From NCBI RefSeq assembly GCF_007679495.1, contig NZ_VEGP01000015.1, forward strand, positions 33,236-97,235: a stretch of DNA of 64,000 nt, in the 5' to 3' direction. Source of the DNA: Paenibacillus sp. 32O-W (GTDB lineage: Bacteria; Bacillota; Bacilli; Paenibacillales; NBRC-103111). Made by a program: the position numbers and the translations under genes. How positions within the stretch are numbered: the stretch's first letter is position 1; each line of letters begins with the position of its first letter. The notes under the pieces were generated by a model. The model saw only the letters and a list, made by a program, of their open reading frames with translations, did no database searches and was not told the origin of the DNA. This document shows, piece by piece, positions 9,305 through 18,136 of this stretch.

Positions 9305-9437
9305 GGGGTTGTCCGAAAAGTGGTATTTCAGCCCGCTAACTAAAAAAAAGCAAAACCCAAGGATGCCGTAAAATCAACATTCTTGGGTTTTTCATTTCAC
9401 TGCAATTTACTCTAAAATGGACTTTTTGGACAGCCCC
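9305..9437. mobile_element. MITE-like element with 17-bp terminal inverted repeats
   Basis: The ends GGGGTTGTCCGAAAAGT (9305-9321) and ACTTTTTGGACAGCCCC (9421-9437) are inverted copies with 15 of 17 matches. The 133-bp interior has no ORF but contains a second inverted repeat (9352-9392). Ends of the form GGGGCTGTCCAAAAAG resemble those of several transposase families (for example IS1182-like), so this is probably a non-autonomous derivative. No clear target duplication was seen. Confidence 0.6.
9352..9392 (+). terminator. Stem-loop inside the MITE-like element
   Basis: AAAACCCAAGGATG pairs with CATTCTTGGGTTTT, followed by T residues. It could terminate transcription from the copper gene. 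Confidence 0.5.
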
Positions 9438-9517
9438 TGTTTTCATTTTACTTGATGTGGTATATGATTAGCGCCATAAGGAATTTTGATGAGTTTTTTA
9501 GGAACGGGGGAAGTAGG

Positions 9518-10726
9518 GTGGAGCATCACCGAGGCCGCAGGAAAACCAGGCAGCCCGCCTGGGCTTCGCTATGGGAAATAACTAAAGTCTCGGCCAGGCT
9601 GGGACTGACCTCCTTCGGGGGACCGGTTGCCCATTTGGGCTATTTCCGCAATGAGTATGTTGAGCGCAGACAATGGCTGGATGACCGCAGCTATGCGGAT
9701 CTGGTCGCGCTATGCCAGTTTCTGCCCGGACCTGCAAGCTCACAGGTCGGCATTGGAATCGGCCTGATGAGGGGAGGCTGGACCGGGGCTGTGGCGGCAT
9801 GGCTGGGCTTTACTCTGCCCTCTGTCCTGCTTATGATTCTGTTTGCTTATGCGGTTGAAGGCTTGGGATGGGCCGATACAGGCTGGGTTCACGGATTGAA
9901 AATTGCCGCCGTTGCGGTGGTGGCGCAGGCGGTGCTCGGGATGGGGAGAAGTCTGGCACCGGACCGCGGTCGCATAGCCATATTGTTCGGGGCTGCGATC
10001 ACTTCTCTGCTGTGGCCCTCCGCCTGGACCCAGCTCCTTCTGCTGGCCGCAGCGGGCGGACTAGGCTGGGTGCTGTACAGGCAGAATAACGGGGAGCCCG
10101 GCCCCTTCTCCCGAGTGCCGATCAGCAGATCAGCCGGGGCGGTATCGCTGGCTGTGTTTGGCTTGCTGCTCGTGCTGCTGCCTGTGCTGCGGTCGCTGCT
10201 TGCCTGGGATACGCTCGCTCTGTTCGACAGCTTCTACCGCTCAGGCTCGCTCGTATTTGGGGGCGGGCACGTAGTCCTTCCGCTTCTGGAGAGGGAAGTA
10301 GTTCCCGCAGGCTGGATTACGCAGGAGCAGTTTATCGCCGGTTACGGGGCTGCACAGGCTGTGCCCGGCCCGCTGTTTACCTTCGCGGCATATCTGGGGA
10401 CAGTAGCGAACGGCTGGTGGGGAGCGATAGTGGCTACCCTCGCTATCTTCCTGCCCGCCTTTTTACTCGTGATCGGGGTGATGCCGTATTGGGAACGCAT
10501 CCGCCGTCATGCCGCAGCCCGAGGAATGCTTGCGGCGGTGAACGCGGCGGTGGTAGGCATACTGCTGGCTGCCCTTTATAACCCGGTATGGACGAGTTCG
10601 ATTCATACTTCCGCTGATTTCAGCCTGGCTCTGGCTTCTTTCGCACTCCTGGTATACGGGAAGCTTCCACCCTGGATGGTGGTAGCGTTCGCCGCGCTCG
10701 CCGGTTTGGGGCTGTCTCTGCTCTAA
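9518..10726 (+). CDS. chrA: Chromate transporter (CHR family, two-domain)
   Basis: About 402 residues with two homologous halves, as in full-length ChrA. Each half carries the family signature: LTSFGGPVAHLGYFRNEYV with LCQFLPGPASSQ in the first half, and GSLVFGGGHVVLPLLEREVV with AQAVPGPLFTFAAYLG in the second. Ten or more membrane segments are visible. Family members export chromate with proton or sulfate coupling. An earlier TTG or ATG (9452-9464) is in frame; GTG 9518 was preferred because GGGGGAAG lies just upstream. It stands alone after the MITE-like element. Confidence 0.88.
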   Translation: MEHHRGRRKTRQPAWASLWEITKVSARLGLTSFGGPVAHLGYFRNEYVERRQWLDDRSYADLVALCQFLPGPASSQVGIGIGLMRGGWTGAVAAWLGFTLPSVLLMILFAYAVEGLGWADTGWVHGLKIAAVAVVAQAVLGMGRSLAPDRGRIAILFGAAITSLLWPSAWTQLLLLAAAGGLGWVLYRQNNGEPGPFSRVPISRSAGAVSLAVFGLLLVLLPVLRSLLAWDTLALFDSFYRSGSLVFGGGHVVLPLLEREVVPAGWITQEQFIAGYGAAQAVPGPLFTFAAYLGTVANGWWGAIVATLAIFLPAFLLVIGVMPYWERIRRHAAARGMLAAVNAAVVGILLAALYNPVWTSSIHTSADFSLALASFALLVYGKLPPWMVVAFAALAGLGLSLL

Positions 10727-10744
10727 TCATCCGCTGAAAATGGT

Positions 10745-10934
10745 GCACTGGTGCGGCACCGGTGCTGGCGCTAGTGCTCCTGCGCCAACATTGAAGAAGA
10801 CGAGCAAAAGTGCAGGTCTTTCACCGTAAAATCGCGAAATTCAAGTAAAATGGCGGAATTTACCTGCACAATTGCATGTCTTTGGCCGATTTCAAGCAAA
10901 ACCATGAAAAAGACCTGCACAATTGCGGGTCTTT
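10745..10934. repeat. Four-palindrome intergenic element, family C
   Basis: Three imperfect palindromes built on GACCTGC/GCRGGTC have centres near 10808, 10870 and 10921, so they are spaced 62 and 51 bp. A 21-bp palindrome of different sequence (GCACTGGTGC-G-GCACCGGTGC) is centred at 10755. The spacing repeats the roughly 52-62-52 geometry of the elements at 15.5, 26.0, 31.6 and 43.5 kb. The rest of the gap between chrA and the flavoprotein gene shows nothing else. Confidence 0.5.
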
Positions 10935-11072
10935 TTTCAACTTTAACTAATTCCTCTTGAGGAGAAGACAAGAACGGCCCTATGGCGGCGCGGTTCGGCG
11001 ACTACTTATCGGATCTTAAGAAAAGGACGTTGTCCGTCCCCGTCCAAGCCTCCGCGCGACCCTAGGAGGCTA

Positions 11073-12335
11073 CTACCGGCTGGCAGCCGCGGCGTTCTTG
11101 CCTGCGGTATAGCCTGTGGCGAAGGCCGCCGTAATGTTATAACCCCCCGTATAGCCATGGATGTCCAGCACCTCTCCGCAGAAAAATAGGCCGGGCATCT
11201 TCTTGGACTGCATCGTTCGCGGATCAACCTCTTTCAGATGGACGCCTCCCCCGGTAACGAATGCTTCTTTAAGCGACAGCGTACCATTCGCTTCGACGGG
11301 GAAGGCTTTGATCGTCCGGACAAGCTCCTCCCAAGGCTGCTTGGGAAGGTGATCATAGGTAACGTCTTCGCGAAGGCCCGCCTTCTTTAATAGAAGGGGA
11401 ATCATTTTGTCCGGAAGCCTCTCTCTAAGGACATTCTTGATCGCTTTCCTGGATTCTTTCCGCGCCAGTGCCAGCAATTCATCGCTAAGCTGCCCGGCGT
11501 TTTGCTCCGGGAGGAGATCGATGGTCAGAGTGACCGTCGTCTTGTTGGAGCGTTTAAGCTCCTTGACGACGAATTGGCTGCAGCGAAGCGCTGCCGGACC
11601 GGACAGGCCGAAATGCGTGAAAATCATGTCTCCTTCATGGGTAATGATTTTTTTCCCTTTGGCATTCCAAACGGAAAGAGTAATATTACGCAGGGACAGC
11701 CCTTGAAGCTCCTTGCTCTGGATGAAGGATTCACCAGACGTTATGGGCACCTCGGTCGGATATAATTCGGTGATGGTATGCCCGGCTTCCTCCGCCCACG
11801 GATACCCGTCTCCGGTGCTTCCGGTATGCGGCACCGACTTGCCGCCTGTAGCGATAATGACGCAGGACGACCGTATTTCTTGCCCTGATGCCAGACGGAT
11901 TCCGGCGGTTCGCCCATCCTTGTAGAGCACGCGCTCCACCGGTTGGTTGACGAGAATGTCGACTCCGAGGCTGCGAACCTTGCGGATCAAGGCATCCACT
12001 ACGGTTTGCGCCCGGTCCGATACCGGAAACATTCGACCCCGGTCCTCTTCTTTAAGCGGAATTCCCAAGCCTTCGAAGAAGGCAATAATATCCTTGTTGC
12101 TGAACTCGGCGAAGGCACTGTACAAAAACCGCCCGTTCCCCGGAATATTAAGAATGATCTCATCTATGTCTTTCGCATTCGTTACATTGCATCGGCCGCC
12201 TCCGGAAATTCCAAGCTTGCGGCCAAGCTTGTTTCCCTTATCCGCAACGAGCACCCGCGCCCCGTGAGAGGCGGCGGCAATACTGGCCATTAAGCCGGAA
12301 GGACCTCCTCCAATGACGATTACATCATAGTCCAT
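11073..12335 (-). CDS. HI0933-family NAD(P)/FAD-dependent oxidoreductase (YhiN/BaiN-like)
   Basis: 420 residues, the usual length. The N-terminus has the FAD Rossmann motif [12 protein letters not shown], followed by the family hallmark [18 protein letters not shown] second nucleotide motif ([20 protein letters not shown]) and the C-terminal [16 protein letters not shown] close the FAD site. The family is widespread, and the physiological substrate is unknown for most members. It is transcribed leftward from a gap shared with the rightward small ORFs. No neighbour points to a pathway. Confidence 0.88.
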   Translation of the reverse strand: MDYDVIVIGGGPSGLMASIAAASHGARVLVADKGNKLGRKLGISGGGRCNVTNAKDIDEIILNIPGNGRFLYSAFAEFSNKDIIAFFEGLGIPLKEEDRGRMFPVSDRAQTVVDALIRKVRSLGVDILVNQPVERVLYKDGRTAGIRLASGQEIRSSCVIIATGGKSVPHTGSTGDGYPWAEEAGHTITELYPTEVPITSGESFIQSKELQGLSLRNITLSVWNAKGKKIITHEGDMIFTHFGLSGPAALRCSQFVVKELKRSNKTTVTLTIDLLPEQNAGQLSDELLALARKESRKAIKNVLRERLPDKMIPLLLKKAGLREDVTYDHLPKQPWEELVRTIKAFPVEANGTLSLKEAFVTGGGVHLKEVDPRTMQSKKMPGLFFCGEVLDIHGYTGGYNITAAFATGYTAGKNAAAASR

Positions 12336-12480
12336 TCCATTACGAACCTCATTTCACTTCAGAACTTGTAGACCGTTATATTGTACCTTAAAGGCCTTAG
12401 GAATAGAAATGAATCTTCTTCAAGCGGCTGATAAATCGCATAGGGTTGGCACATAATACTGGCAGAAAGGAGCGATGACG

Positions 12481-12606
12481 ATGAAGAACCGATCCAACAA
12501 CTCCAAGGAACAGCAGCTGCAGGAAAAGCAGAACGAGCGGCGCAGTAAGGAGCAGGAGATGGCTCGCGGCAAGAAGCTGGACGGACCTAACCGCCCATCT
12601 ACCTAG
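12481..12606 (+). CDS. Small hydrophilic protein (41 residues)
   Basis: A short ORF starting MKNRSNNSKEQQ, rich in Gln, Glu, Lys and Arg, and ending GPNRPST. AAAGGAG at 12466-12472 lies 8 bases before ATG 12481; an in-frame ATG at 12475 is too close to that site. Its stop codon runs into the AGGAGG that serves the next gene. A CATAATA box at 12452-12458 resembles a forespore -10 element, but its -35 partner is poor. A spore-related role is only a guess from composition and position. No family recognised. Confidence 0.6.
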   Translation: MKNRSNNSKEQQLQEKQNERRSKEQEMARGKKLDGPNRPST

Positions 12607-12621
12607 GAGGTTGGTAAGAAG

Positions 12622-13047
12622 ATGGATGAACGTAAACAGGAGATGGACGAGGGATCGATAAGGGATCAGACAGGACAAGAAGACCTCGATCCATTCGAAA
12701 TAAACTTTCTGCCGGAATTCCGTAAGGGTCGCGGTCCTCGGAAGCCATTCGTCAATTCGTTCGGAGTGGTTATCGGAGACCATGATTATGAATCCGAGAA
12801 TTCTCCGCTGGAGCAGTGGACAACAGACACCGATCCGGCAGTGATGGCAGGGGATCAATGGGTCCATCCGTTCAAAGATACCGGGTTTCATTCGAATGAG
12901 AATCGCGATTACTTTGAGAAAGGCATTCCTCCGCAAAGCGGGATTTTCATGCATCCGGACAAAAACTCCTCCTACAAGTTCAATCTGGGCAGGGGGGAGC
13001 CGGAAGAGGATTCAGGGAAGCGAAAAAACGGGCAAGAACAAGAATAA
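12622..13047 (+). CDS. DUF3905-like small acidic protein, probably spore-associated
   Basis: 141 residues, hydrophilic, no membrane segment or signal peptide. The central block TDPAVMAGDQWVHPFKDTGF and the preceding FVNSFGVVIGDHDYESENSPL resemble the DUF3905 proteins of spore-forming Bacillales; I am fairly but not fully sure of that family number. AGGAGG overlaps the stop of the 41-residue gene 16 bases upstream, so the two are likely cotranscribed. Function unknown. Confidence 0.65.
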   Translation: MDERKQEMDEGSIRDQTGQEDLDPFEINFLPEFRKGRGPRKPFVNSFGVVIGDHDYESENSPLEQWTTDTDPAVMAGDQWVHPFKDTGFHSNENRDYFEKGIPPQSGIFMHPDKNSSYKFNLGRGEPEEDSGKRKNGQEQE

Positions 13048-13093
13048 GGAAGGATGGGCCGAGCAAAGCCCGGGCTTCCTGCAAAGACTGCCT

Positions 13094-13121
13094 TTGCATT
13101 CACTCCCCGGGGCGGTATAAT
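13094..13121 (+). promoter_or_regulatory. Candidate sigma-A promoter of the bacilliredoxin gene
   Basis: A perfect TATAAT at 13116-13121 is preceded after 16 bases by a weak TTGCAT (13094-13099). The start codon is 39 bases further on. Confidence 0.45.
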
Positions 13122-13160
13122 AAATAAAGATTATACACTAGCATATAGGGAGTGAACGAT

Positions 13161-13595
13161 ATGTCAATGTCCTTTGACGCATATATGAGAGATATGGTTC
13201 AGCCGATGCGGGATGAACTGACCCGAATCGGTGTGAAGGAGCTGCGGACCCCGGAAGAAGTGGTCGAGAACTTGGAGAACGCCAAGGGAACCGCGCTGCT
13301 TGTCGTCAATTCGGTGTGCGGCTGTGCCGCGGGCCAATGCCGTCCGGGAGTGGCTAGAGCTCTTGAGCACGATGCCAAGCCGGACCATCTCTTCACCGTA
13401 TTTGCCGGGCAGGATAAGGAAGCGACGGCTAAAGCCCGCGAATATATTACCGGGTATCCGCCTTCATCTCCTTCCATTGCCTTGTTTAAAGACGGGGAAC
13501 TGGTCCATTTCATCCAGCGCCATCAGATTGAAGACCGTTCCGCCGAGATGATCGCGAACGATCTGACTCAAGCCTTCGATAAATATTGCCGGTGA
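13161..13595 (+). CDS. BrxA/BrxB family bacilliredoxin
   Basis: 144 residues, matching B. subtilis YphP/YqiW in length. The thioredoxin-like fold carries the active-site motif VNSVCGCAAGQCRP (CGC near residue 53), then PDHLFTVFAGQDKEATAKAREY and PPSSPSIALFKDGELVHFI. Bacilliredoxins remove bacillithiol from mixed disulfides on proteins, so the host probably makes bacillithiol. ATG 13161 is preceded by GGGAGTG; the GTG at 13152 overlaps that site. Monocistronic, with its own candidate promoter and a terminator downstream. Confidence 0.9.
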   Translation: MSMSFDAYMRDMVQPMRDELTRIGVKELRTPEEVVENLENAKGTALLVVNSVCGCAAGQCRPGVARALEHDAKPDHLFTVFAGQDKEATAKAREYITGYPPSSPSIALFKDGELVHFIQRHQIEDRSAEMIANDLTQAFDKYCR

Positions 13596-13639
13596 TAGGC
13601 GCGTTTTAAAGTTAGACCTTCAGATTTAAAAAGGTAACC

Positions 13640-13677
13640 AAAAATCCTGTTAGGCGGTTAAGCCGTAACAGGATTTT
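13640..13677. terminator. Bidirectional terminator overlapping the end of the phosphatase gene
   Basis: AAAATCCTGTTA pairs with TAACAGGATTTT, with A and T runs on either side. The right arm contains the last sense codons of the convergent phosphatase gene, so the hairpin is partly coding. Confidence 0.75.
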
Positions 13678-14398
13678 TATTTGCTTGCCCGTCATCGGGG
13701 ATAATTTGATTCATTCGTTCGATGATTTCATGTTTCCTGGCTTCCCCGGCATGCTCGGCGATGATCCGGTAGCCTTCTCCGACATTAGGCTTGCGCCGGA
13801 CGTTATGGGCATCGGAAGCCAGTGTGTGAACGAGGTCGTTCTCCAGCAGCCATAGAGCGAATTTCTTGGCATCTTCGTTATTGCGGCCGGCTAGGCTGTC
13901 TGCCGATACCTGGGTCCAGGCTCCCCGTTCGATGAGACCGGTTAACAAGGCCGGCATCTCCCGGAAGAATCCGTGTCTTTCCGGATGGGGAATGATCGGT
14001 CTTACTCCCTTAGCGATCAGGAAGTCAATGACCTCAATGGAATCCGGCATATAATTCGCCCAGGGCTGCTCCAGCAGAATAAAGGTTTTATCACTGTCCA
14101 AGTGCCAGTATTCTTCATTCTCCGTCTGCTGATAGAACTGCTCGGCGCTCTTAAGCGTCACTTCGTGGCCGCAGGATACGGTGATCGGAAGGCCCTCTTT
14201 CTCCAGCGCATCCTGAAGCTGTCTTACTTTATGATAAGTCACGGATTTAGGGACATGATACACCGTGTTGAAATGGGGAGTGGCCACAATATGGCGGACA
14301 CCGTCTTCATAAGCTATTCTGGCCATGGCGACAGATTCCTTCAGGTCGCTCGCCCCGTCGTCTACACCGTCTAAGATGTGGCAATGGATATCAATCAT
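13658..14398 (-). CDS. CpsB/CapC-family tyrosine-protein phosphatase (YwqE-like PHP domain)
   Basis: 246 residues. Metal-binding motifs of the PHP fold are visible: IDIHCHILDGVDDGA at the N-terminus, HIVATPHFN near residue 40, a Glu in SCGHEVTL, PIIPHPERHGF near residue 137, and LASDAHN near residue 195. Members dephosphorylate bacterial tyrosine kinases of the CpsD/YwqD type that control polysaccharide synthesis. No kinase or capsule cluster is present here, so the partner must lie elsewhere. Its start is preceded by AGGAGAATC. Confidence 0.88.
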   Translation of the reverse strand: MIDIHCHILDGVDDGASDLKESVAMARIAYEDGVRHIVATPHFNTVYHVPKSVTYHKVRQLQDALEKEGLPITVSCGHEVTLKSAEQFYQQTENEEYWHLDSDKTFILLEQPWANYMPDSIEVIDFLIAKGVRPIIPHPERHGFFREMPALLTGLIERGAWTQVSADSLAGRNNEDAKKFALWLLENDLVHTLASDAHNVRRKPNVGEGYRIIAEHAGEARKHEIIERMNQIIPDDGQANKNPVTA

Positions 14399-14615
14399 CC
14401 TGATTCTCCTCTCTATTATGGAATGTTATCCATTGACTCTATGCTACCAGGGTCTTTTCTGTCATCCTAACAAAAGTACAGGTAAAAATCCACTTGATTT
14501 TGGCGGGCGCTTTCCGCAAACTAAGGTTAAACTGATAGCAGAGAAACAAAAGCAAGCCGATAAATTCGGTGCTTGAATCCATTTATTGAAATGAAAGGGA
14601 AAGGGTGAAGTGGCC

Positions 14616-15425
14616 ATGTCGTTGCAGCGTCAAATTATTGAAGCACTCGGAGTACAGCCGGTCATAGATGTGGATGCGGAAATCCGCAAGAGAGTCGATT
14701 TTCTTAAGAAGTATGTCAAGGATAGCGGGACCTCCGGTTTGCTCATAGCCATCAGCGGAGGACTGGACAGCGCGGTAGCCGCCGGTCTGTGCAAGCAGGC
14801 AACGGACGAATTATCGCAGGAAGAGGGTAAGGAATATATGACCCTCGGAGTTTTCCAGCCGTATGGCCGGCAGGAGGATATTGAGGACAGCTACGCGGTA
14901 GCGCAGGCGTTCGACTTGAAATATAAGACGGAGACGAATATTGAGGAGGCGGTGGATGAAATCGCCCTGGAGGTCGAACACAGCCTGAAGGGGCTTGGAA
15001 TTCACAAACATATCAGCATTCCGGGCAAAGGAAACATCAAGGCCCGTACAAGAATGGTCGTACAGTATGCCCTGGCTTTCGAGCTGAATTTGATCGTTGT
15101 CGGCACCGATCATGCTTCTGAGGCACTAACCGGATTTTTCACCAAATATGGGGACGGTGCGGTCGACATCAACCCGCTCAGCTCGCTGAACAAGCGGCAG
15201 ATCAGTCAACTGGCCGAGAAGCTCGGTGTTCCGCGCAGCGTCATCGACAAGGTGCCTACAGCCGGACTGTGGGAAGGACAGACCGACGAGAAGGAGCTGG
15301 GCGTCTCGTATGAGGATAACAGCAGCTACCTGGAAGGTAAGGAGATTGACCCGGCCAGCGCCGAGAAGCTAGAGAAGCATTACCTCCGTACGAAGCATAA
15401 ACGGGAAAAGATCCCCGGCATTTAA
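14616..15425 (+). CDS. nadE: Ammonia-dependent NAD(+) synthetase
   Basis: 269 residues. Last step of NAD synthesis: ATP-dependent amidation of nicotinic acid adenine dinucleotide with ammonia. The PP-loop ISGGLDSAVAAG lies near residue 47; KARTRMVVQYALA, VGTDHASEALTGFFTKYGDG and DKVPTAGLWEGQTDE, all characteristic of NadE, follow. The absence of a nitrilase domain fits the ammonia-dependent short form. ATG 14616 (MSLQRQ) has AAGGGTG 8 bases upstream; the GTG at 14610 is in frame but less likely. Monocistronic. Confidence 0.93.
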   Translation: MSLQRQIIEALGVQPVIDVDAEIRKRVDFLKKYVKDSGTSGLLIAISGGLDSAVAAGLCKQATDELSQEEGKEYMTLGVFQPYGRQEDIEDSYAVAQAFDLKYKTETNIEEAVDEIALEVEHSLKGLGIHKHISIPGKGNIKARTRMVVQYALAFELNLIVVGTDHASEALTGFFTKYGDGAVDINPLSSLNKRQISQLAEKLGVPRSVIDKVPTAGLWEGQTDEKELGVSYEDNSSYLEGKEIDPASAEKLEKHYLRTKHKREKIPGI

Positions 15426-15526
15426 TAAGGTCGGTGGAATCAGTTCGATGAAAATCCTCTGCTGGACCTGCAAATGTGTTGGTCTTTAGCACTCAACTTT
15501 CGGTGCGACCAAGCTTGCATGGGGGA
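15426..15526. other. Start of a long gap after nadE
   Basis: No ORF with a ribosome binding site and no clear terminator was seen between the nadE stop and the repeat element at 15527. Confidence 0.4.
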
Positions 15527-15714
15527 CTAACTGTATTTTGTACAGTTAAATTCAAGCGAATGGGCGAAAATGATCAAACTACCTGGAAAAACTACAGTTA
15601 GAATGGGCAACTTTGGGCGAAACGGCTGTTTTGGCGCAAACTAACTGTAGGTTTTCCATTTAATATTCCTATTTCCCCCGAATATAGAAAATTAACTGGA
15701 TGAAATCCATTTAG
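15527..15714 (+). repeat. Four-palindrome intergenic element, family A, copy 1
   Basis: 188 bp with four 21-bp units starting at 15528, 15580, 15642 and 15693, so 52, 62 and 51 bp apart. Each unit has the form TAAcTGkA-N5-TmCAkTTA (8-bp arms around 5 bases). Unit 1 is a perfect palindrome (TAACTGTA-N5-TACAGTTA) and the other three have one or two mismatches. The element aligns without gaps over nearly its whole length to the copy at 25989-26177, in the same orientation. Non-coding. Confidence 0.8.
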
Positions 15715-16276
15715 ACGCTCATGCCTCTGGCTGTGGCACCATCAGATAATGGAAATAAATAGATTTTTTTAAGGTAGTTTTCAAATTTCACACTAATGAA
15801 GGTAGCGTCACAAAGCTTGTGTAAGCTGGCGGGGTTATCCAGCTCCTGGACAGCCCGGCCGGGACGATGAATAAGAAATATTTAAAGCTCGGTGGAAGAC
15901 GCAGCCCAAGCGAAGGCGCGGGAAGCGGGTTTTTATCTGCTTCCGGGTCATCCATCCGGATAACGTTCCGCAAACAGATCATAATGAAGCACGATTTTCA
16001 GGCTTAGTGCCAATAAAAATGGACGCCATCCCCTATAGCTGTGATTTAAAATTTTGGTGCATCATCAAGCTATTTCTTTGTTTAGAATGGTTTATTGACA
16101 CTTCCACTTAACCAAACAAAGCGGTGTTGTTCTGTCAAGACCCTATTATTTCGGGGCATTTTCCTTTATCTATAAGGGATCCCCGTCAATCTGAGTCTGC
16201 GAAAGTTGAGTTTAGAATAAGTACTTGAACCGGACAAATTTCGAGGCCGCCTGCCTAGATAGGAAGGGACACAGAC
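15715..16276. other. Non-coding remainder of the nadE-acpS gap
   Basis: About 560 bases. A 46-codon ORF near 15870 lacks a ribosome binding site and was not called. No further repeat or stem-loop was convincing. The acpS promoter must lie near the right edge. Confidence 0.4.
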
Positions 16277-16663
16277 GTGATCATTGGAGTCGGGACCGAT
16301 ATTATTGAAATTGCGAGAGTACGGAAGCTGATGGAGGAGCCATCGGGCCCCCGCTTTGTAGAGCGGGTTCTTACTCCCGATGAGCGAAAGCTGGCCGAAC
16401 AGCGTCAGGCCAGGCTCCATGAATATGTAGCCGGACGCTTCGCCGCCAAGGAGGCTGTGGCGAAGGCTTTGGGCTGCGGGATAGGCAGACAGGTAGGCTT
16501 TCAGGACATCGGGGTGCTTCCCGATTCGAACGGGCAGCCGCAATGCCGATTGTCGGAGGCTTCATTAACCCGGTTGGGCCTGGCAAATATACAGATCCAT
16601 CTAAGCATCTCCCATAGCGAAACTATGGCGACGGCTTTTGCGGTAATCGAAAGGGCGGAGTGA
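16277..16663 (+). CDS. acpS: Holo-[acyl-carrier-protein] synthase
   Basis: 128 residues. Transfers 4'-phosphopantetheine from CoA to acyl carrier protein. The N-terminal metal-binding motif IIGVGTDIIEIARV and the central RFAAKEAVAKALG (Glu of the magnesium site) are intact, as is the C-terminal HLSISHSETMATAFAV. GTG start with AGGAAGGGA upstream. It is monocistronic here; in many Bacillales acpS precedes alr, which is not the case in this window. Confidence 0.93.
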   Translation: MIIGVGTDIIEIARVRKLMEEPSGPRFVERVLTPDERKLAEQRQARLHEYVAGRFAAKEAVAKALGCGIGRQVGFQDIGVLPDSNGQPQCRLSEASLTRLGLANIQIHLSISHSETMATAFAVIERAE

Positions 16664-16753
16664 CGGCACATAACGGACAGGCCGGTATTCGTCGGGGCAG
16701 GAAGACCGGGGTACGAGCATAGGGAATCCCGTAAGCTTGCCGATCAAGCAGAT

Positions 16754-16791
16754 AAAACCTCCATCCGCTAAATAAGCGGGGTGGAGGTTTT
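16754..16791. terminator. Bidirectional terminator between acpS and the cytochrome gene
   Basis: AAAACCTCCATCCGCT pairs with AGCGGGGTGGAGGTTTT, with A and T runs on the two sides. It separates two convergent genes. Confidence 0.85.
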
Positions 16792-16812
16792 AATGAAGGA
16801 TCAAGCGCCCTT

Positions 16813-17196
16813 CTACTTCTTGGTAGACAACCAATCGGCCAATGCATCGATTTGATCGGCGCTCAGAGTGTTCTTGAAGGCGGTCATCCCGTTGCCGCCG
16901 TTCTCGATTTTGGTCGCGATCTGATCCTTGGACAGCTTGCCGCCGACCTTCGTCAGGTTCGTATTGCCTCCAAGCTTTCCTTCCAGATTAGCTCCATGAC
17001 ATGCTATGCAGTGCTGCTTAAACAATGCTTCCGCATCGACGGTGGTCGCCGGCTGCTTTCCGGTTTCCCCGTTAGGTGCTCCCGGGGCAGGGCTTGCGGT
17101 TCCGGCATCGTCCTTCTTGCCGGCGCAAGCAGCCAAAGCGGCTATAAGCAGCAGACAGAAGATAAAGACCATCACTTTTTTCATTATCTTGTTCAT
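16813..17196 (-). CDS. Membrane-anchored c-type cytochrome lipoprotein (c551-like)
   Basis: 127 residues. A lipoprotein signal peptide ends at LAAC (Cys 24), followed by a Pro/Gly/Ala-rich tether and a single-heme domain with CIACH near residue 63 and the distal Met in GMTAFK. The layout matches B. subtilis cytochrome c-551 (CccB). Members carry electrons at the outer face of the membrane, typically to a terminal oxidase. No oxidase gene is adjacent. It is convergent with acpS. Confidence 0.87.
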   Translation of the reverse strand: MNKIMKKVMVFIFCLLLIAALAACAGKKDDAGTASPAPGAPNGETGKQPATTVDAEALFKQHCIACHGANLEGKLGGNTNLTKVGGKLSKDQIATKIENGGNGMTAFKNTLSADQIDALADWLSTKK

Positions 17197-17501
17197 CCCC
17201 TTATCTATTGTTAATCATCCATTCGCGATAAGCTTAAGGTTTCCATTCTCCCTGTGCTTCATTCATGAAAGGAGGACGGGGATAATAACATGGACCAGGC
17301 TCATTCACCCGTATGACATAAGGAATTTCGATCCAATCCCGATAAGGTTGCTTAGTTACGGAAATTAAAGTAAATACTACCGGAATGATATCTATAAGTT
17401 TAGATGAAACTTGCTTTCTATGCTAAAATACTATACAGCAAAGCAACGAGACTAACGGGGGATAGCTGCAATGCGGCCGTGCCCTTGCGGGAGGCGTGAC
17501 T
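17197..17501. other. Divergent gap between cytochrome and glpP
   Basis: About 305 bases. TAAAAT and TATACA boxes lie near 17430-17440 but without a well-placed -35 element, so the glpP promoter is not assigned with confidence. No ORF. Confidence 0.35.
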
Positions 17502-18068
17502 GTGGAGCGGATAGTCGATATGGTCGAGCATCAAGTGATCGCTGCGGTTCGGTCGGAGGAAGAATTGGCGGAGGCTCTCGGCAGCCGGGTAAATGTTATT
17601 TTTCTGCTGATGGGCTCGATAGGCAATCTGCAGGAGCTGGTCACCAAAGTAAGAGACAGCGGCCGGCGTGTGTTTGTTCACCTCGATTTCATTGAAGGGA
17701 TTGCCTCGGACCGGAGCGGGGTTCAGTATATAGCAAACCATATTCATCCGGACGGGATTCTCTCCACGCGCAATCATTTGATCGGGATGGCCAAGGAAAA
17801 CGGGATGAAAGCCATTCAACGGCTTTTTCTGATTGACAGCACGGCGATTCGCAATGGGATGAAAGCGATTCGCTCATCGGGCGCGGATGCGGTGGAGATC
17901 ATGCCCGGCCTGATGCCCAAGGTGATTCGCGAGCTGACCGAGATGACGGAATTGCCGATTATTGCCGGCGGACTGATTAGGGAAGAGGAAGAGGTCCACG
18001 AAGCTCTGAAGGCAGGGGCGCTGGCCGTTTCGGTAGGCGAACCGGATCTGTGGCAAATGAAGTTATAG
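17502..18068 (+). CDS. glpP: Glycerol-3-phosphate responsive antiterminator
   Basis: 188 residues. GlpP binds glycerol-3-phosphate and then the glpD leader RNA, allowing read-through. Family motifs: QVIAAVRSEEEL, VNVIFLLMGSIGNLQELV, VFVHLDFIEGIASDRSGVQYIA, and the C-terminal TIM-barrel-like IIAGGLIREEEEV. GTG 17502 was preferred to GTG 17496 because GGGAGG ends 8 bases before it. It directly precedes glpD, whose leader holds the expected target terminator. The glpD promoter overlaps the glpP stop codon. Confidence 0.92.
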   Translation: MERIVDMVEHQVIAAVRSEEELAEALGSRVNVIFLLMGSIGNLQELVTKVRDSGRRVFVHLDFIEGIASDRSGVQYIANHIHPDGILSTRNHLIGMAKENGMKAIQRLFLIDSTAIRNGMKAIRSSGADAVEIMPGLMPKVIRELTEMTELPIIAGGLIREEEEVHEALKAGALAVSVGEPDLWQMKL

Positions 18069-18094
18069 ACAACGGAAAAGCGCTAAGCTATAAT
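18066..18094 (+). promoter_or_regulatory. glpD promoter (sigma-A)
   Basis: TAGACA at 18066-18071 and a perfect TATAAT at 18089-18094 are separated by 17 bases. The -35 box overlaps the glpP stop codon. Transcription should begin near 18101, giving a leader of about 145 bases. Confidence 0.75.
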
Positions 18095-18136
18095 GAAATT
18101 AACGATGCATAAAGCTATGGGCGGAGACGATAAGAG

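Noticed and set aside
15869..16006. 46-codon ORF in the nadE-acpS gap
   Set aside because: No ribosome binding site and no recognisable protein features.
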